Notes: a model not told the origin generated them from the sequence alone. DNA of 64,000 nucleotides from Cryptomeria japonica (GCF_030272615.1 NC_081406.1:475374900-475438899); one strand, 5' to 3'; positions 30,555 to 43,528 are shown, numbered from the stretch's first letter. Made by a program: numbers and translations.

Positions 30555-32956
30555 ATGGTTGGCTATAGGGCACGAATGCACTTGTCTGATTGAGTACGTT
30601 CTTATCAGAGACCTCCAAGGACTGGCGGCATGGTATGTTTCCAAATTTTTTGCTTAATTTTTTGCCTATTTTTGTATTTTTTTGTAAAACAATTCCAAAG
30701 GTAATTTTTAGTCATCACGCATATGCCTATTGATTTTCACGCATTCATGTTAAATGTCACGCATATGCCTATCGATTTTCACGCATTCATGTTAAATGTC
30801 ACGCAAACGCCTTAAGTGTATTGCAATAGTGTAAGCGTCACGCATAAGTGTTAAACAGTATGCATTCCTCTATATGTTTACGCATTAGTGTTAAATGCTA
30901 TGCATTCGTTGCAATTGTTATGCATAAGCTTTAATTGTACCGCAATAGTGCTAAAATTTACGCATTCGTTGTTAATTGAAGATTTTTTGTCATGCGTTTC
31001 ATCAAATTTTTATTGGGGCATCCGATATCTGACATTTTCAATGTTTTCTCTGTGCAGGAGAATATTGGAGATACTACTGATAGAGTAGACCCAGTGGACT
31101 TGATCTTCAATCTGAGTTACTTGATAAGGAGATTGCACATATCCGACATCTGGGATTATATCATCTTTTACACTTGCTAGATATTATGGCCAACAGGGCC
31201 TTGATTATAGCGTTAGTAGAGCGGTGGCATTCCGAGACATGTACCTTCCATCTTCCTACTAGTGAGGCATCCATTACTTTAGAGGATGTCTGGCATATAC
31301 TACATATTTCTATCCATGGTGCAAGAGTTGTATATGATCATGACGATGGCATCGCTGAACTATGTGCCCTTTTTCAGTGTGAGGAGAACGATTTACAAAT
31401 CAGTGGTCATTGTGATATCTCTTGGGCTCGCTTTGACTATGATGATCTTACTATAGTATTGTGCAGTATCATAGGTGGTTTGTTGATTCCTGATAGACGA
31501 GGCCATGGATTTTTGGTTGGATGGGGAAGAGTGCTCCATGATATAATTGTTCATCATCGAGTATATGCTTGGGGTCCTTGTCTATTAGCCATGGTTTATT
31601 ATTAGATGCACAACATTGTATACCTGGGATACCGATCGATCAGATGTGGTGTGACATTTCTCCTGACTTGGGCTTGGAAGCACATTTCTATCTTGAGGCC
31701 AGTTATTCATGTTGGTTTGTAGCCTGAGAAGCCATATGCATTTAGATATACACCTGGTATTAGACACAGGGGTTCAGGTAACACCTTGTATTGGCAACAT
31801 CAGCTTGATATCTTGCAACATTTTATTTGGAGACCATATTTAGATTGCTCGGGTTGGGCAAATGATGCGCAACACTTGCCTTTCTATAGATAGCAGAGAT
31901 ATCTTCTTGGGAGGATCATTGAGATGCGGAGGATTATTGAGATGTCTCTTCCAGGATGGGTACTCAAACAGTTTGGGGAGGTACAGGTGACACATGTTGT
32001 TACAGCGTACTTTGCTCGTGTTTCTCGTGAGGCTTTTGATTGGGGTGTGTGCATATAGCCACATGTGGCAGCTGGTGATTTTGATGCTCTTCAAGCATTA
32101 TCATGGGATTGGAGTGCAGGTGCAGTAGATCCAGAGACTACTCCTAAGTATGATGCATGGTGGGCTAGACAGAGGCCTATTCCACTGACTGATCTGACTG
32201 TTCCAATCACAGTGCAATAGATATGACATCCTAGACAATGACTGAGGATTGACATGGGGGAGAGGAGGGGAGATGATAGATAAGAGGAGGATGGAGGGGG
32301 AGAGGAGGGTGGAGGAGGAGAGGAGGGAGGAGAGGAGGACATAGACATTGGTGGATACATCGAGTCTATGAGCAGTGGAGATGGAAATGATTCTTTAGAG
32401 TCATTGAGCAGTGAGGACAAGGATGATGATGATATGCCGAAGTTGCAGGAAGTTCTTGTTGTAGAGGGGGAGGAGGAGGATAGGGCGGTGATGGAGATGA
32501 TGATGACCTGCAGATTCTTAGAGTGCGGATTTAGAGTCTAGAGGACATTGCCAGACTTAGGCAATGACGAGATGCTAAGTGGGAGGCATTCCGCAGAGAC
32601 TACGGTGCATTAGAGACCGAGAGAGATCGTCTCCAGAGGGAGAGAGATGATGTAGTTAGGAGAGCTCAGATCACCATGGATGCATATGATTAGTTATTTG
32701 GGTTGGTGAAAAGGCACGTAGGCAGGCAGATAGATATTTTGTTGCTGCACAAAAGGCTATTTATTATCGGCAGGCTTATGAGAGAGTTATTCCTGAGGGT
32801 CAGAGGGAGCCTAGTTTTAGTGCTTTTATGGGGAGAAGATTGAATCGATCTACCTCTCGACAGACTAGTAGTGGAGGAGTGATGGGTCCACCTCGACATC
32901 GTGGAGCAAGATCTAGTAGGCAGGATCCACCTATTGACAGAGGCAGTGTGGGTTGA
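30555..32956 (+). pseudogene. plant mobile domain (PMD) gene carried antisense in gypsy B
   Basis: A putative first exon (ATG 30555 to 30632) has one TGA and ends at a GT donor. A candidate intron runs 30633-31057 with a TTTTCTCTGTGCAG acceptor. Downstream, one frame gives LLDKEIAHIRHLGLYHLLHL, then ALVERWHSETCTFHLP and EASITLEDVWHILHISIHG, all typical of the plant mobile domain. After a stop at 31603 it continues with WQHQLDILQHFIWRPYLDC and WVLKQFGEVQVTHV. The C-terminus has an acidic Gly/Glu-rich part and a coiled coil (GALETERDRLQRERDD), ending PIDRGSVG at 32956. At least six stops make it a pseudogene. PMD proteins occur both as host genes (MAIN/MAIL type) and inside transposons. Confidence 0.85.
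30700..30975. repeat. degenerate CACGCAT repeats in the PMD intron
   Basis: CACGCATATGCCTAT and CACGCATTCATGTTAAATGT alternate with two good copies each, then decay into ACGCAT/ATGCAT words every 20-30 bp across the intron. Confidence 0.8.
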
Positions 32957-35695
32957 TACATTGAGATCATGTTATCTGAGCCTTCAGGCCTGTTTATTGA
33001 TTATTGTATTTGGACAAATTACCATTTTTGAGTTATATATGTATGATATGCAGTTTTTGGCGGAGATGTTATGCTTTGTTTTCCATGTATGTTGTATGAT
33101 ATTGTGTGTTATGTGATGCATGTCTATATGATTTATAAATGATTGTTTATGAATGCAATGGTTTCTACATGATTTATGATGTGATGATGATTAATGAATG
33201 GTTTAATGCTTTCTATATGATTTATAAATGATGTTTATGATTATGCATGGTTTCTATATGATACTCAAATGAATGCAATTAACATTTATACAAATGCAAT
33301 TTACACTATATGAATGTGAATTAAAGCTATATAAATGCAACTTAAAACTATATGGATGCACTTTTGTTCTTGTATTATAATGCCAGAATATTCTTTTAAA
33401 TCAGATGTACCTTGAAGAAATGTTAGTAAGTTGAAAGAAAGAAGAGATTGATGAAAGAAATAATGTTAGATGACAGAAAATGATTTAGAAAAAGATGAGA
33501 AATCAGCAAACTATCAATAAACAGATGAGATGAGAATGAGAATAATTGATTCATGAACCTGTGTCATTTATTGCGCAATATACATTCATCACTGAGCCTT
33601 ATTATTGAACAATGGAGCTTAGCACATCAGGGTATAAGAAACCAAGATGTAAAGATATCTCATTGAAGAAACAAACATGTAGCAGACAAGGAGTGAAACC
33701 CTAGTCCATTCTGGAAAATACACTAGGGGTCAAAGTATGTGTGGCATTCACAAGCTGAATGCTCCTATCACAGACACCCACTAGAGAAATCTCCCTAGAA
33801 ATCCATTGGTTCACACCATAAATAGCAAACAAAGAAAAAGATAATGTCAATCATGGCTCCTCTATTCACTTGTGGATAGCCTTGAGCAGCATAGGAACAT
33901 GATCTGTTGCCAAATGATAAAAGATAAAGACCGACCCGGACAAAATTCAATAGTTATACTGACCTTGTGCCTTCGTTCTCAGTTGCTTGATGTGATGGTT
34001 GATAATGTCTGATCTCATAAAGTTGTGAACCCCATTTAAGACTGACCTGTCTGATTTCAAGTGTATCATCTTTTGTTTAAGACAAGATAATGATCACTTG
34101 ATATGGATATGATACGATTGATAAGACAGTTTGATCATTTGATTGTAGATGTTTGACTGGACAGTCATATCCTTTGTTAACTTTGTGCAAAGTGTTTTTT
34201 GGATATCTGCTAGGGTATTTGTTTCTTGCAAGACATTTTATTGCAAGTTTTTTTTAATTGATTTTTTTATTTTTAGTTCTTTTCCAAAAGCTTTTTTGAT
34301 GTTTTTGGATTATGTAGATTGATATTTGAATGTTTTTTATTGATTTTTTGTAGGACTTTATCTGAATGTTTTAGGTATTTTTCAAGATCGTATTTGAATG
34401 TTTTTGGTATTTTTTTAGGACGTTGTATGAATGTTTTTGGTTGATTTTTTCAGGACCTTTTATGAATGTTTTTTGATTTTTTGATTTTCACTATTGTTGG
34501 ATTTTATGTTTTTCACTGTTTTTGGATTTTATGTTTTTCACTATTTTTAGATTTTATGTTTTTCACTATTTTTGGATTTTTTTCAATTACGCCCCCTAGC
34601 ATGCAGACGTGTATGACATAATGATCTACAGAATGCATGTGGAGATAATTAATTTTTGACATGACCTATGTTAATGCAATATGCATTATGAAAATGTATT
34701 TCCTATTTGAACAAGGATGACTGTATTTGTTTAGCATTTCATAATACACCAATTGAATTGGAGGTACAAAACATTTCATAGATAAGCGGTCAATCGATCC
34801 TTAAGGTCCCTTGGAACATCCAAATTAACACACTTATTGACTAGGATTTACAAATGGAGATGCGAAAAAATTCCCCATTGGTTCTTGAAACTTTGATCTT
34901 GTTTTGCCCATGTGTGTGCAAATGAGTTAATTCTTTCTTTTGTGTTCACTAAAGATCCTTAGCATCCTATATGAGTAGCTACATGGATTATTCTAACTTC
35001 AAAAGCATCCTGAATAGAGCCTCGCTACCAGCAAGCTTTTAGAGCTCTGACAAGGTTATAGACTGTAATTTCTCAAATATTGTCCCATTGCGAGGAGGCG
35101 TTCATAGCCCTGATGGAGTTACTGGCATGTTCCCATAGTCAGGCTTTTTGTTGCACTTTGTATGTGTGATATTTCAATTATATATCATTGCTCTTTTACC
35201 TTGAGATGAATATTTGGCATAGCACTTTTTATTTTATATTTTCTTTCCTTGACTTGTAAGTAATGAAACCTACTTGGGTGTGATAATTACAACGGTGCTG
35301 AAGTAGAATTTTAGATTTTTCACTAGTCATATGATCAACTAGGTGTCTCGAATGAATTAGAGATATAGAAATTGATAGATTTTGGGTTAACAAGTCTCAA
35401 ATAGTGAAATCACTACCCAACCATAAATAAAGCGTCATCATAGGGTAATGTTGAAAATGTATGACCTTAGGAGCTCAAAGACTTCATGTCTGAATATCTA
35501 AGAAAGGAGACTAATCTTGTTTCTCTTGAATGCAAACAAATGATATACTTGGACAGTTGCCTTGTTTTATTAATGCTAATATATGCCATGAAAAAAGTGA
35601 ATGCAATGCATTTGAAAAAGGAAACTATATGTGATGCAGTTCTTTGAATAAAATGAGATGCAATACGGAAAGCAAAACCTAAACTAACCTAGCCC
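32957..35695. other. spacer between PMD gene and integrase, no gene
   Basis: This AT-rich spacer has no coding signal. 34310-34470 has diverged units of about 40 bp with GAATGTTTTTGGT, and 34490-34585 has four units of about 25 bp (TTGGATTTTATGTTTTTCACT). Confidence 0.6.
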
Positions 35696-36946
35696 TTAGA
35701 TATAATATCGTTTAAGGTGCATGTTTTTCATAGGGTTATGGAGTGGAACTCCATCCATGGTAGCCAAATTGTATGCTCCATTTCCTATAACCCTTGTTAT
35801 GATAAAAGGACCTAGCCAGTTAGGTTCAAACTTCCTTGGCTTTTCTCATTCCACTAGGTTCCTTTGGTTCTCCTTGAGAACTAGATCTCCCACTTCAAAA
35901 TTCCTTGGCTGTACTCGTTTATTGTAACTCCTTCTCAATATATTCTGGTAACCTTGCAAATGATTTAAAGCAGTTTGTCTCTTTTCATCGAGCATTTAAA
36001 GCTCTTGTAATCTTTCAACCTAATAGTCTTCCTTTGATATGATGTTTTTTAAGGAGAATCTCAAAGATGGTAGTTCTATCTCAATAGGTAGTATTTATTA
36101 TGTACCATAGAGCAATGAATATAGTGTTGCTCCTGTAGGGGTACATACTCCTGTTCTATAAGCCCAAAGAGCAGGATTTAACTAGAGATGTTACTCTTGT
36201 CCTGCATCAGTGACAACTTTCTTGAGAATCTTTAATATTGTCTTGTTTGTTGCCTCTGCTTGTCCAATATTGTCTTGTTTGTTGCCTCTGCTTGTCCATT
36301 GCTTTGCAGATAATATGGTGTTGCAAATCTCTGTTGTATTGAAAAAATTTCACACAATTCTCTCATTTCTTGATTTTTGAATGGGCGTCCATTGTCTGTC
36401 ACTATGCACATTGGAATCGTATGCCATTAGATAATGTAATTAAGCATGAATTTTGCTATTTTCTTACCAGTGGTGTATGTAAGAGGGGCTGCCTCTACCC
36501 ATTTAGTAAAATACTTAGTAGTCATTAAGATGAATTTGTGCCCATTGGAAAAAGTAGGATTAACTTTACTAACTAGATCCAACCCCCATTGTGAAAATGG
36601 CCATGGTGATGTAATAGGTTGAAGATCCTGTGTCGGTGCATGAATGAGGTCTCCATGCATTGACATTGTTTACATTTTTGAACATTTTTATTGGCATCCT
36701 TTTCCATAGTTGGTCAATAGTATCCAATTCTTAACAATTTCTTTCATAGTGGCGGGCCACTTTGATGCGCCCCACAAATTCCATTATGCACCTCCTTTAG
36801 GGAAAGTTGTGCTTCTTCTTCATCAAGACATCAGAGAAGGGTTCCATAAAAGCCCTTTTTATACAATGTGTCAGCAATAATAGTGTGTTTGTATGCCTGA
36901 CGAATAAGAGTTTTCTTTTGATTTCTAGAAAAATCAAGAGACATAT
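35696..36946 (-). pseudogene. gypsy B integrase
   Basis: Zinc-binding CKQC appears near 36690. The core has WGLDLVSKVNP, KFILMTTKYFTKWVEA, VTDNGRPFKN and, after a break, NGQAEATNK, covering the D,D-35-E residues. A 32-bp tandem duplication at 36235-36300 lies around that catalytic Glu region and shifts the frame. The C-terminal part includes YNKRVQPRNFEVGDLVL and WLGPFIITRVIGNGAYNL and ends at a TAA at 35698-35696. Confidence 0.88.
36235..36300. repeat. 32-bp tandem duplication in integrase
   Basis: AATATTGTCTTGTTTGTTGC plus CTCTGCTTGTCC occurs twice head to tail. Being 32 bp it breaks the frame. Confidence 0.93.
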
Positions 36947-36947
36947 A

Positions 36948-37550
36948 CTAAGTATGTAAGTATGCGTATATCTCATTATACCACAGGGATTTTGGACCCA
37001 TAATTACACATACATATTCTGATGAGAGAATCTCATATGTTAGTATCATCAATTGTTCTACAATAAACTCAAGCTGAGTTTCATTATTAGGCATATTTAG
37101 TAGAGACCCTGATGTAGCCATGGTGTCAGCTGCCTTGTTTTGTATCCTTGGAATCTGTTCAAAAGTGATGTTACTGAAATGTTCTTTATAATCATCTACC
37201 ATTTGTTTATAAGGTAGCAGTTTATCATCTTTTTTATTATAGTCATCATTGACTTGATTTACAATTAGTTTTGAGTCATCGTAGACTTGTAATTCTTTTA
37301 TCCTCCATTGTACAGCGGTACAAAGTCCTATGATGAGAGCTTCACATTCAGCAATATTGTTCGTACAAGGAAAATTTATTCTGAATGACTTAGGGATAGA
37401 ATCACCTTGAGGGGTGATGAAAATAATCCCACCTCCAACTCCATGATTTGTATAGGACCCATCAAAGTGTAATTTCCACATGGTGGATGTTGTCAATGTA
37501 AACACAGATTCATCAGGAAAGTCTATTAGTAGTGGATGATTGTCTTGCAA
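36948..37550 (-). pseudogene. second (archaeal-type) RNase H of gypsy B
   Basis: WKLHFDGSYTNHGVGGGIIF, then NNIAECEALIIGLCTAVQW and VYDDSKLIVNQVNDDY give the D, E, D pattern of a type I RNase H, followed by IPRIQNKAADTMA. Its position after the normal RNase H and before integrase is known from Tat-lineage elements, which acquired an extra RNase H. The 200-codon segment is open and could be the least decayed catalytic domain here. Confidence 0.85.
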
Positions 37551-38868
37551 GGGTGCCTCTGCTAACTAATCTGCTATAATTTGCCCTTTGATTTCCTTTT
37601 TGTCCACATACTTTATCAAACTCACTTAAAATCATGACCCAGTTAGCCAATCTTCCATTCAATGTTGCTTTTCTCAACAAATATTTGAGTGGATCAAAAT
37701 GTGCGATGAGTTGGACTTTGTGACTTAACATATAATGTCTAAGTTTCTGAGATGTGAAGATCACTGCTAGACATGCTTGTTCTATAGGAGTGTAATTAAG
37801 CTCATATCCAATTAGGGTTCTACTTATATAGTTGATTTCTCTTTCCTTTCCTTGATCATCATGTTGTGCCAACAAGGCTCCTAAACATGAGTTTGTTGTT
37901 GATATATATAGTAATAGGGGATTTTCTTGAGTAGGTGGAACTAATACTAGAGTATTCAGAAGATAATCCTGTAAAGCTTGAAAATCTTCTTGGCATTGTT
38001 CTGTCCATTTGAAGGTGACTCCTTTTCTGAGTAAATACTGAAATCAATGACATTTATCTGCTAGTTGTGCTATGAACCTTCTTATAGACTATAGTTTTCC
38101 TTGTAACCCTCTTAATTGTTTAAGCATTGAGGGAGGTTGGATATCCATGATTGCTTTGACCTTTGCAGGATCTTCTTCAATTCCTCTGTTACACACAATA
38201 AATCCTAAAAGTTTGTTTGTTGTTACACCAAACACACACTTTTTTGGATTTAACCTGACATTGTACTGCTCTAATCAATCAAATATCTTTGCAAGGACTT
38301 CAAGGTGACCTTCTCTTGTCTGTGATTTAGCCAGTATATCATCCACATAGTCTTCCATGATATTGTGGATCATATCATGAAATAGTGTCGGCATAGCCCT
38401 TTGATATGTTGCTCCTACATTCTTAAGACCAAATGACATGACGCTCCAGTAGTATGTTCCCCATGGACAGGTAAATGTCATCTTGTATTGATCTTCTGGT
38501 GCAATCTTGATCTAGTTATATCTTGAGAAACCATCCATTAATGAAATCATTTCATTCCCAGTAGTTAAGTCAACTATCATGTCTATGTTGGGTAATGGGA
38601 AATCATCCTTAGGACATGATTTTTTTAGATCTCAGAAGTCGGTACAGATTCTTATGACCCCAGTGGGCTTAGTCACTAGTACTAGATTGGATATCCATTC
38701 TACATAGTCAATAGGTCGAATGAAGTCCACATCTAGAAGCTTTTGGAGTTCTATTTTGACCAGTAATGCAATTTGTGGATGCATCTTTCTTAGCTTTTGT
38801 TTGTACGGTTTAATTCTTGGTAGCAATGGTAAATGATGTAACACCAATTCTGGATCTAGGCCTGGCAT
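37513..38868 (-). pseudogene. gypsy B reverse transcriptase and first RNase H
   Basis: RT motifs in order: LPRIKPYKQKLRKMHP, DFIRPIDYVEWISNLVLVTK, GVIRICTDF, MTFTCPWGTYYWSVMSFGLK, NIMEDYVDDILAKS with intact YVDD, then NPKKCVFGV and LLGFIV. The connection and first RNase H follow with CLGALLAQHDDQGKEREINY, RTLIGYELNYTPIEQACLAV and a decayed end. Stops fall at 38521 (Q-type), 38273 and near 38045. Confidence 0.92.
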
Positions 38869-39585
38869 ATCCGCATAGGACCAAGCGAAATTGATAGGAT
38901 GTTTGAAAAACTATATGAATTTGACCTTTTCTTCCTGGTTTAATGATTTTTCTAAGTGGATATTATGTACAACTTCTCCTTCTGCTATATTGACTTCTTC
39001 ATTTTCTTCCATGAGTAATGTTGAATTCTCTTTTTCAATAGGGAGATTGTCTAACTCACTCCTATCATTGCGATCACTTTGATTCATATCTTCTGTCATA
39101 GAGGCACTTGCCTCTCCAAAGTATGTTGTTCTATCCAGGTCTACAACAAATCATGCCTTGTGAGCACCTTGTGGAAACCCTTCTCTGACACCAAGGAATT
39201 ATGCAATAGCTTCATCATTCTCAAACCAATATAGAGTTGGTTTTCCTTCTCAACCCTAATCAATCAAATGTGAGTATACAAGGGGTAATTCATTGCCCCC
39301 TTCTATTGTAAAATATTTTGATAACATGCATACCTGGTTGTTTGAGTGACCTGATATATTTTCATCATCAATAGGCAATTTGTGATCCTGTATCATGTCT
39401 ATTGTTCATGGGTTGGAATCATGATCAGATAGGAATTCATAGTTGTGAGAATTTGTCTCACTTTCTATGTATGTTTTAGCTTCTGAGGTTGTATCACTTA
39501 TCTCCTCTTGTTCTTGTATCTGATTTTGTTGTAGATTTGCAGTCCTCCTTTGTATGGTGGTCACCCTTCTTAAGCCTAGTATAAG

Positions 39586-40248
39586 TCATTGTAGTTTTTC
39601 TTCGTTTGATTCATTGGGTGTAGCTTGAGTTATTTCTCTTGGCAAAAGTATTGACAACAACCAAGGATTAGGCTCATTTACTGGTTCTAAGCCTGTGTCT
39701 GTTACCATATTTGCTTGTGTGGATGTTTCAGATACTGTATTGTTGGGTGACTCAGTGCTAGGTTCTTGTAGAATTTGTCTCATATCTTCACCATATGATT
39801 CCGTACTAGGAGATGTTGGTACTCTATTGCTTGACTGAGATGAAGAGGAAAATACTCGTGTTGACAAGTGACTTTGAGATATGTACTCTGACAGTAGCCT
39901 AGGTCTGTTTAGTATATCTAGCATGCATTATCTTGCTTCTATTAGATTTGGTAGATGTTTATATTCTAACCCTTGATTCTTTGGATTTTCATTTGATACA
40001 ATGGGTTCTAATCTTCCTTGCTTTTGCAATCCCAAGCATGTGGTACCATCATATCCATGTTTTTGTAGCATCTTGAATCTATTGCCATACTGCTCTAAAG
40101 ATAACCTGGGTATTGTCATGTCATCTTCTTCTCTGTATATCCAGTGATTAGCATCTTCATTCAGAGATTCTTCTTGTAAATCTCCCCACCAAATGAAAGA
40201 GCATGAATCTGGGTATCTGACTATTTCTTTTCCTTTGTCTTGTTTCAT
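39586..40248 (-). pseudogene. G-patch-like segment and linker between protease and RT
   Basis: The minus-strand ORF at 40248 contains YGNRFKMLQKHGYDGTTCLG followed by LQKQGRLEPI, spaced like a G-patch (aromatic/Gly, hydrophobic, Gly-rich, Gln-Gly, Pro). The next ORF (39924-39586) is Ser/Thr/Glu-rich and not recognised. Further linker ORFs lead to RT near 38868. G-patch domains bind RNA or helicases, and betaretroviruses carry one after protease; here the call rests on pattern only. Confidence 0.5.
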
Positions 40249-40386
40249 TACTATTTTTTTAGGCTTCCCAAAAGACCTAGGAGAAAGAGATAATTATTTT
40301 CCATTTGAGGTACTTGAAATAGAGTATTCCCCACAACCAACATCCTTAATCTGCAAAGAAGATGTTATAGGTGCATTCTTCTGTAT

Positions 40387-41352
40387 TTATGTGATCATTA
40401 ATGACTCCATTTGTGTAGTGAGAGGTGTTGCTTGATTAATGGGTACCTGGTTATCTATACTTGCCTTTAAGTGATTACAATGTTGGAATGAATTTGTATC
40501 ACCCTTTATGGTGATTTCAATGTCATTGTATGAGAATTTAACATATTGATGAAATGTTGATGGTACAGCTTGCATGGTATGAATCCATGGGTGACCTAAT
40601 AACATGTTGTGCCCTAGTTCTTTATCTGACACTTGGAAAGTAACCTCTATTGTTATAGGTCCTACTTGCACTAGTAGCATAACTATACCTTTTGAAGGAT
40701 GCTCTTCATCATCATATACTTTGATGTTTATTCTTTTTGAAGGATCAATGTGAAGCTCATAATATCCCAATTCCTTAACTAGCTTTAATGTGCATATGTT
40801 GAGACCATCTCCTCCATCTATAAGTACTCTTATGATTCTTCTCTTATGTATGTAAGCTTCTAGATGTACCAGGTCATTATGGAGAAGTCTATCACTGGGA
40901 ATATCTTGTTCTGTGAATACAATACGAGTACCATTTGCCAAATTCCCCACCATGGATTGGAAGGCATTTTCATCTATATATCTATCAACTACTAAATCTT
41001 GAAGTGTTTTGTCTAGGATAGCTTTATGAGTTGGTGATATACGCAATAGTTCAAAGAGTGATATTTGTGTCAGGGTTTTCTTGAGTAGCTCCACAATATT
41101 ATAGGTCCCTATTGTTGGTGGTGGGTTTGATGGTACTCCTTGTAAAGTTACTTTAGATCTGCGAGTAACTACTACACAGTCTATGTCTCTGGGAGTTATT
41201 GTGCTTGTAGCCACTTTATCATCTCTAGTGAGGGAACTTTCTGTAACATATGTTCTGTTATCAAGGTTCACTTCATATCCCTTCCTATAGTCATTATGTG
41301 CAAGTCTGACATCCATGATATGTGCTATAAATTCATCTTCAAACCATCCCAA
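40387..41352 (-). pseudogene. gypsy B protease region
   Basis: The frame starts with a linker including YNIVELLKKTLTQISLFELL. It has the active site LIDGGDGLNICTL (D-G-G form used by many plant gypsy proteases), then KELGYYELHIDPSKRINIKV, LGHNMLLGHPWIHTMQAVPS and VKFSYNDIEITIKGD. This 321-codon stretch is open. It would release gag and pol proteins. Upstream it connects through frameshifted sequence to gag. Confidence 0.85.
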
Positions 41353-41639
41353 ATGAAACGATTCTTCATGTCCATAAGACAGAGATTCTTGTCTTCATCA
41401 TATTTTTGTGCTTCTGATAGCATATAAATTTGGTTATCATAGTTGTAATTCTCTTGATATTGCTCATCATTATCAAGTGCTTCTCATGAATCATCATTTA
41501 CTACATCTCTTGAGCTAATGGCATGAATAGTATAGTCATATGAGACTTTTTTGTAGTTAGTTGTATTGTCTTATGTTCCCTTAAAATTGTTTGACAAATG
41601 GATACATCAAGATGGTATGATTCGTGTTTGCTAAAGTTT

Positions 41640-43528
41640 TGTTGGTATCAATTGTGATGTCACCTTAGTCGATCATGTCTTAGATATAGTTTTCAATTTA
41701 TAGCAACTTGCAGTTTTGTGACCTTTAGTATGATGATATCCACATAAATCACTAGCATTCCACCATATAGGTTTGAAAGGACCTATTTCATATACTCTTA
41801 CTTCTGGCAAAGTGATCATGTTTGTCTATATCAACTTTTTTAATGTTGATTCAATAGGTTCCCCTAGAGGTGTGTAATTCTTTTTTGGAGCATTTACCCT
41901 TGGGAATTTTGTGTTCATAGTTTGCACAATGTTTACATTGGTTGATACAGTGTTAGTCTATATATGTGAACTAAATTATTGACTTGGGCCTTATAAACAA
42001 AAAATCGGTTGAGTTATGTTCACTGTATGGGCATCTACAACACCATCGTTGGTCACATTTTTATTTTTCAACCAAAATTTGGATTTATCATTGTTGTTTT
42101 TATTCCCATATTTTATGAGACCTTGTTCTACTAGTCCTTTCTCACACTTTAAGGTTTTTTTAGTGATTTGTTTAAATGTGGCCAAACATTGCATTTGTAT
42201 CGGTTACTTGATTTTAGGGATTAATTTTTTTGTGAACATGTCAACTTGTTCTGTTTTGGGAATAATAGTCTTGCACCTTCTATATAGAGATCTCCATCTT
42301 TGTATGAAGGAAGCGAATGTTTCATTCTCATTTTTTTTGTTGTACATAAGTCCATCAAAGTGACTGGGGTTTCAATGTTATGCGAGAAGTTAGCAATGAA
42401 ATGTTCAGCTAATTCACCCCATGATGTGATAGTTGGTGGTAGATGTGAAAACCACTCCAAGGTTGAGCCTCCCAGACTTTTAGGAAACAATCTCATTAGA
42501 TAAGTGTCTTCAGTTGCAACCTCTATACATGTCGTAAAAAACTCTCTGATGTGATCTCTAGGATCACCTTTCCCTCGATAGCTATCAAATTTTGGTGTTT
42601 CAAAATGTGGTGGGAAAGGTGGCATGTATAATGTGTGATCAAAGGGATAAGGACGTAAGTCCTACATTGTGCATCTCTTTTTATCATTACCAGTTTCCAT
42701 AGTTTCCATCTGTTGTTGCAGATTTTGTACCTATTGGGACAGAATATCTATTTGAGTCAAGGGTACACTTTGTTCATGTATATTTCCCACAAAAGGATTC
42801 ATGGTAGGATAACTAGGAGGTTATTGAAAGGTACTATAATTACAATTCCATGTGTTATGGGTTCCACTAGGTACTATGAAATAAGCGACATGTGAACCCA
42901 TGTTTGACTAGGTTGTACTCATTGTATTAGCGGAACCTAGGTTTGTATTTTGATGCCTATATGCAGATCCTATGGAATAGGAAACCGGAGGTTGAGTCGC
43001 ACTTGTTGTATGAGGAACTTGTGTTTGAATAGGTGTTGAGACACTTGATATTATCAGTATTGTGTGAGAGGCTAGGATAGCCTGTGTTGGTGTGCTAAAT
43101 TTTATTGTTGAGGATGATGCAATTGATTGAGAAGTAACGTTTGAAATGACATTTGTTTGTATAGATGATTTTAGAGAATTCTAAGGAAAACTTGAGGTCA
43201 TCACTGGCGTTTATGTCATATGTGGTATTTGACTTCTATTTGGACCTAAAGTATTTCCTAGTGGTAAGATTTTTGTGATATCAAAATCTTCAGATAATTT
43301 GGCCCCATTTTGTAATAACAACGAGAGATATTTGTCCCTATCATTATGTATAAGAGCGTCTAATATCATAAGGACATGTGGGTCCTATTGAGATGATTCA
43401 ATCTCTTCGCGTGTTAAATTTTGTTGTAACTTGTGTATTGTGGGCATTGCCTAAGGATTTGAATGTTGACTACTTGATATGTCCATGTTCCAAGTTGGAT
43501 TTACTAACAGGTCGTTGTTTGGGTCCAT
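41640..43528 (-). pseudogene. gypsy B gag
   Basis: ATG at 43528 starts MDPNNDLLVNPTWNMD. The frame is then interrupted several times by TAG where Gln is expected. The gag core is at 42625-42221: FETPKFDSYRGKGDPRDHI, LFPKSLGGSTLEWFSHLP and WGELAEHFIANFSHN. A variant zinc knuckle CGYHHTKGHKTASCYKLK lies near 41720, the same C-H-H-C type as in the gag-only element. It forms the particle. Confidence 0.85.

Noticed and set aside
32091-32420. Ser/Pro-rich minus-strand ORF
   Set aside because: It is the reverse of the Gly/Glu-rich acidic tract of the PMD gene.
42016-42363. 115-codon plus-strand ORF
   Set aside because: It is the antisense shadow of gypsy B gag.
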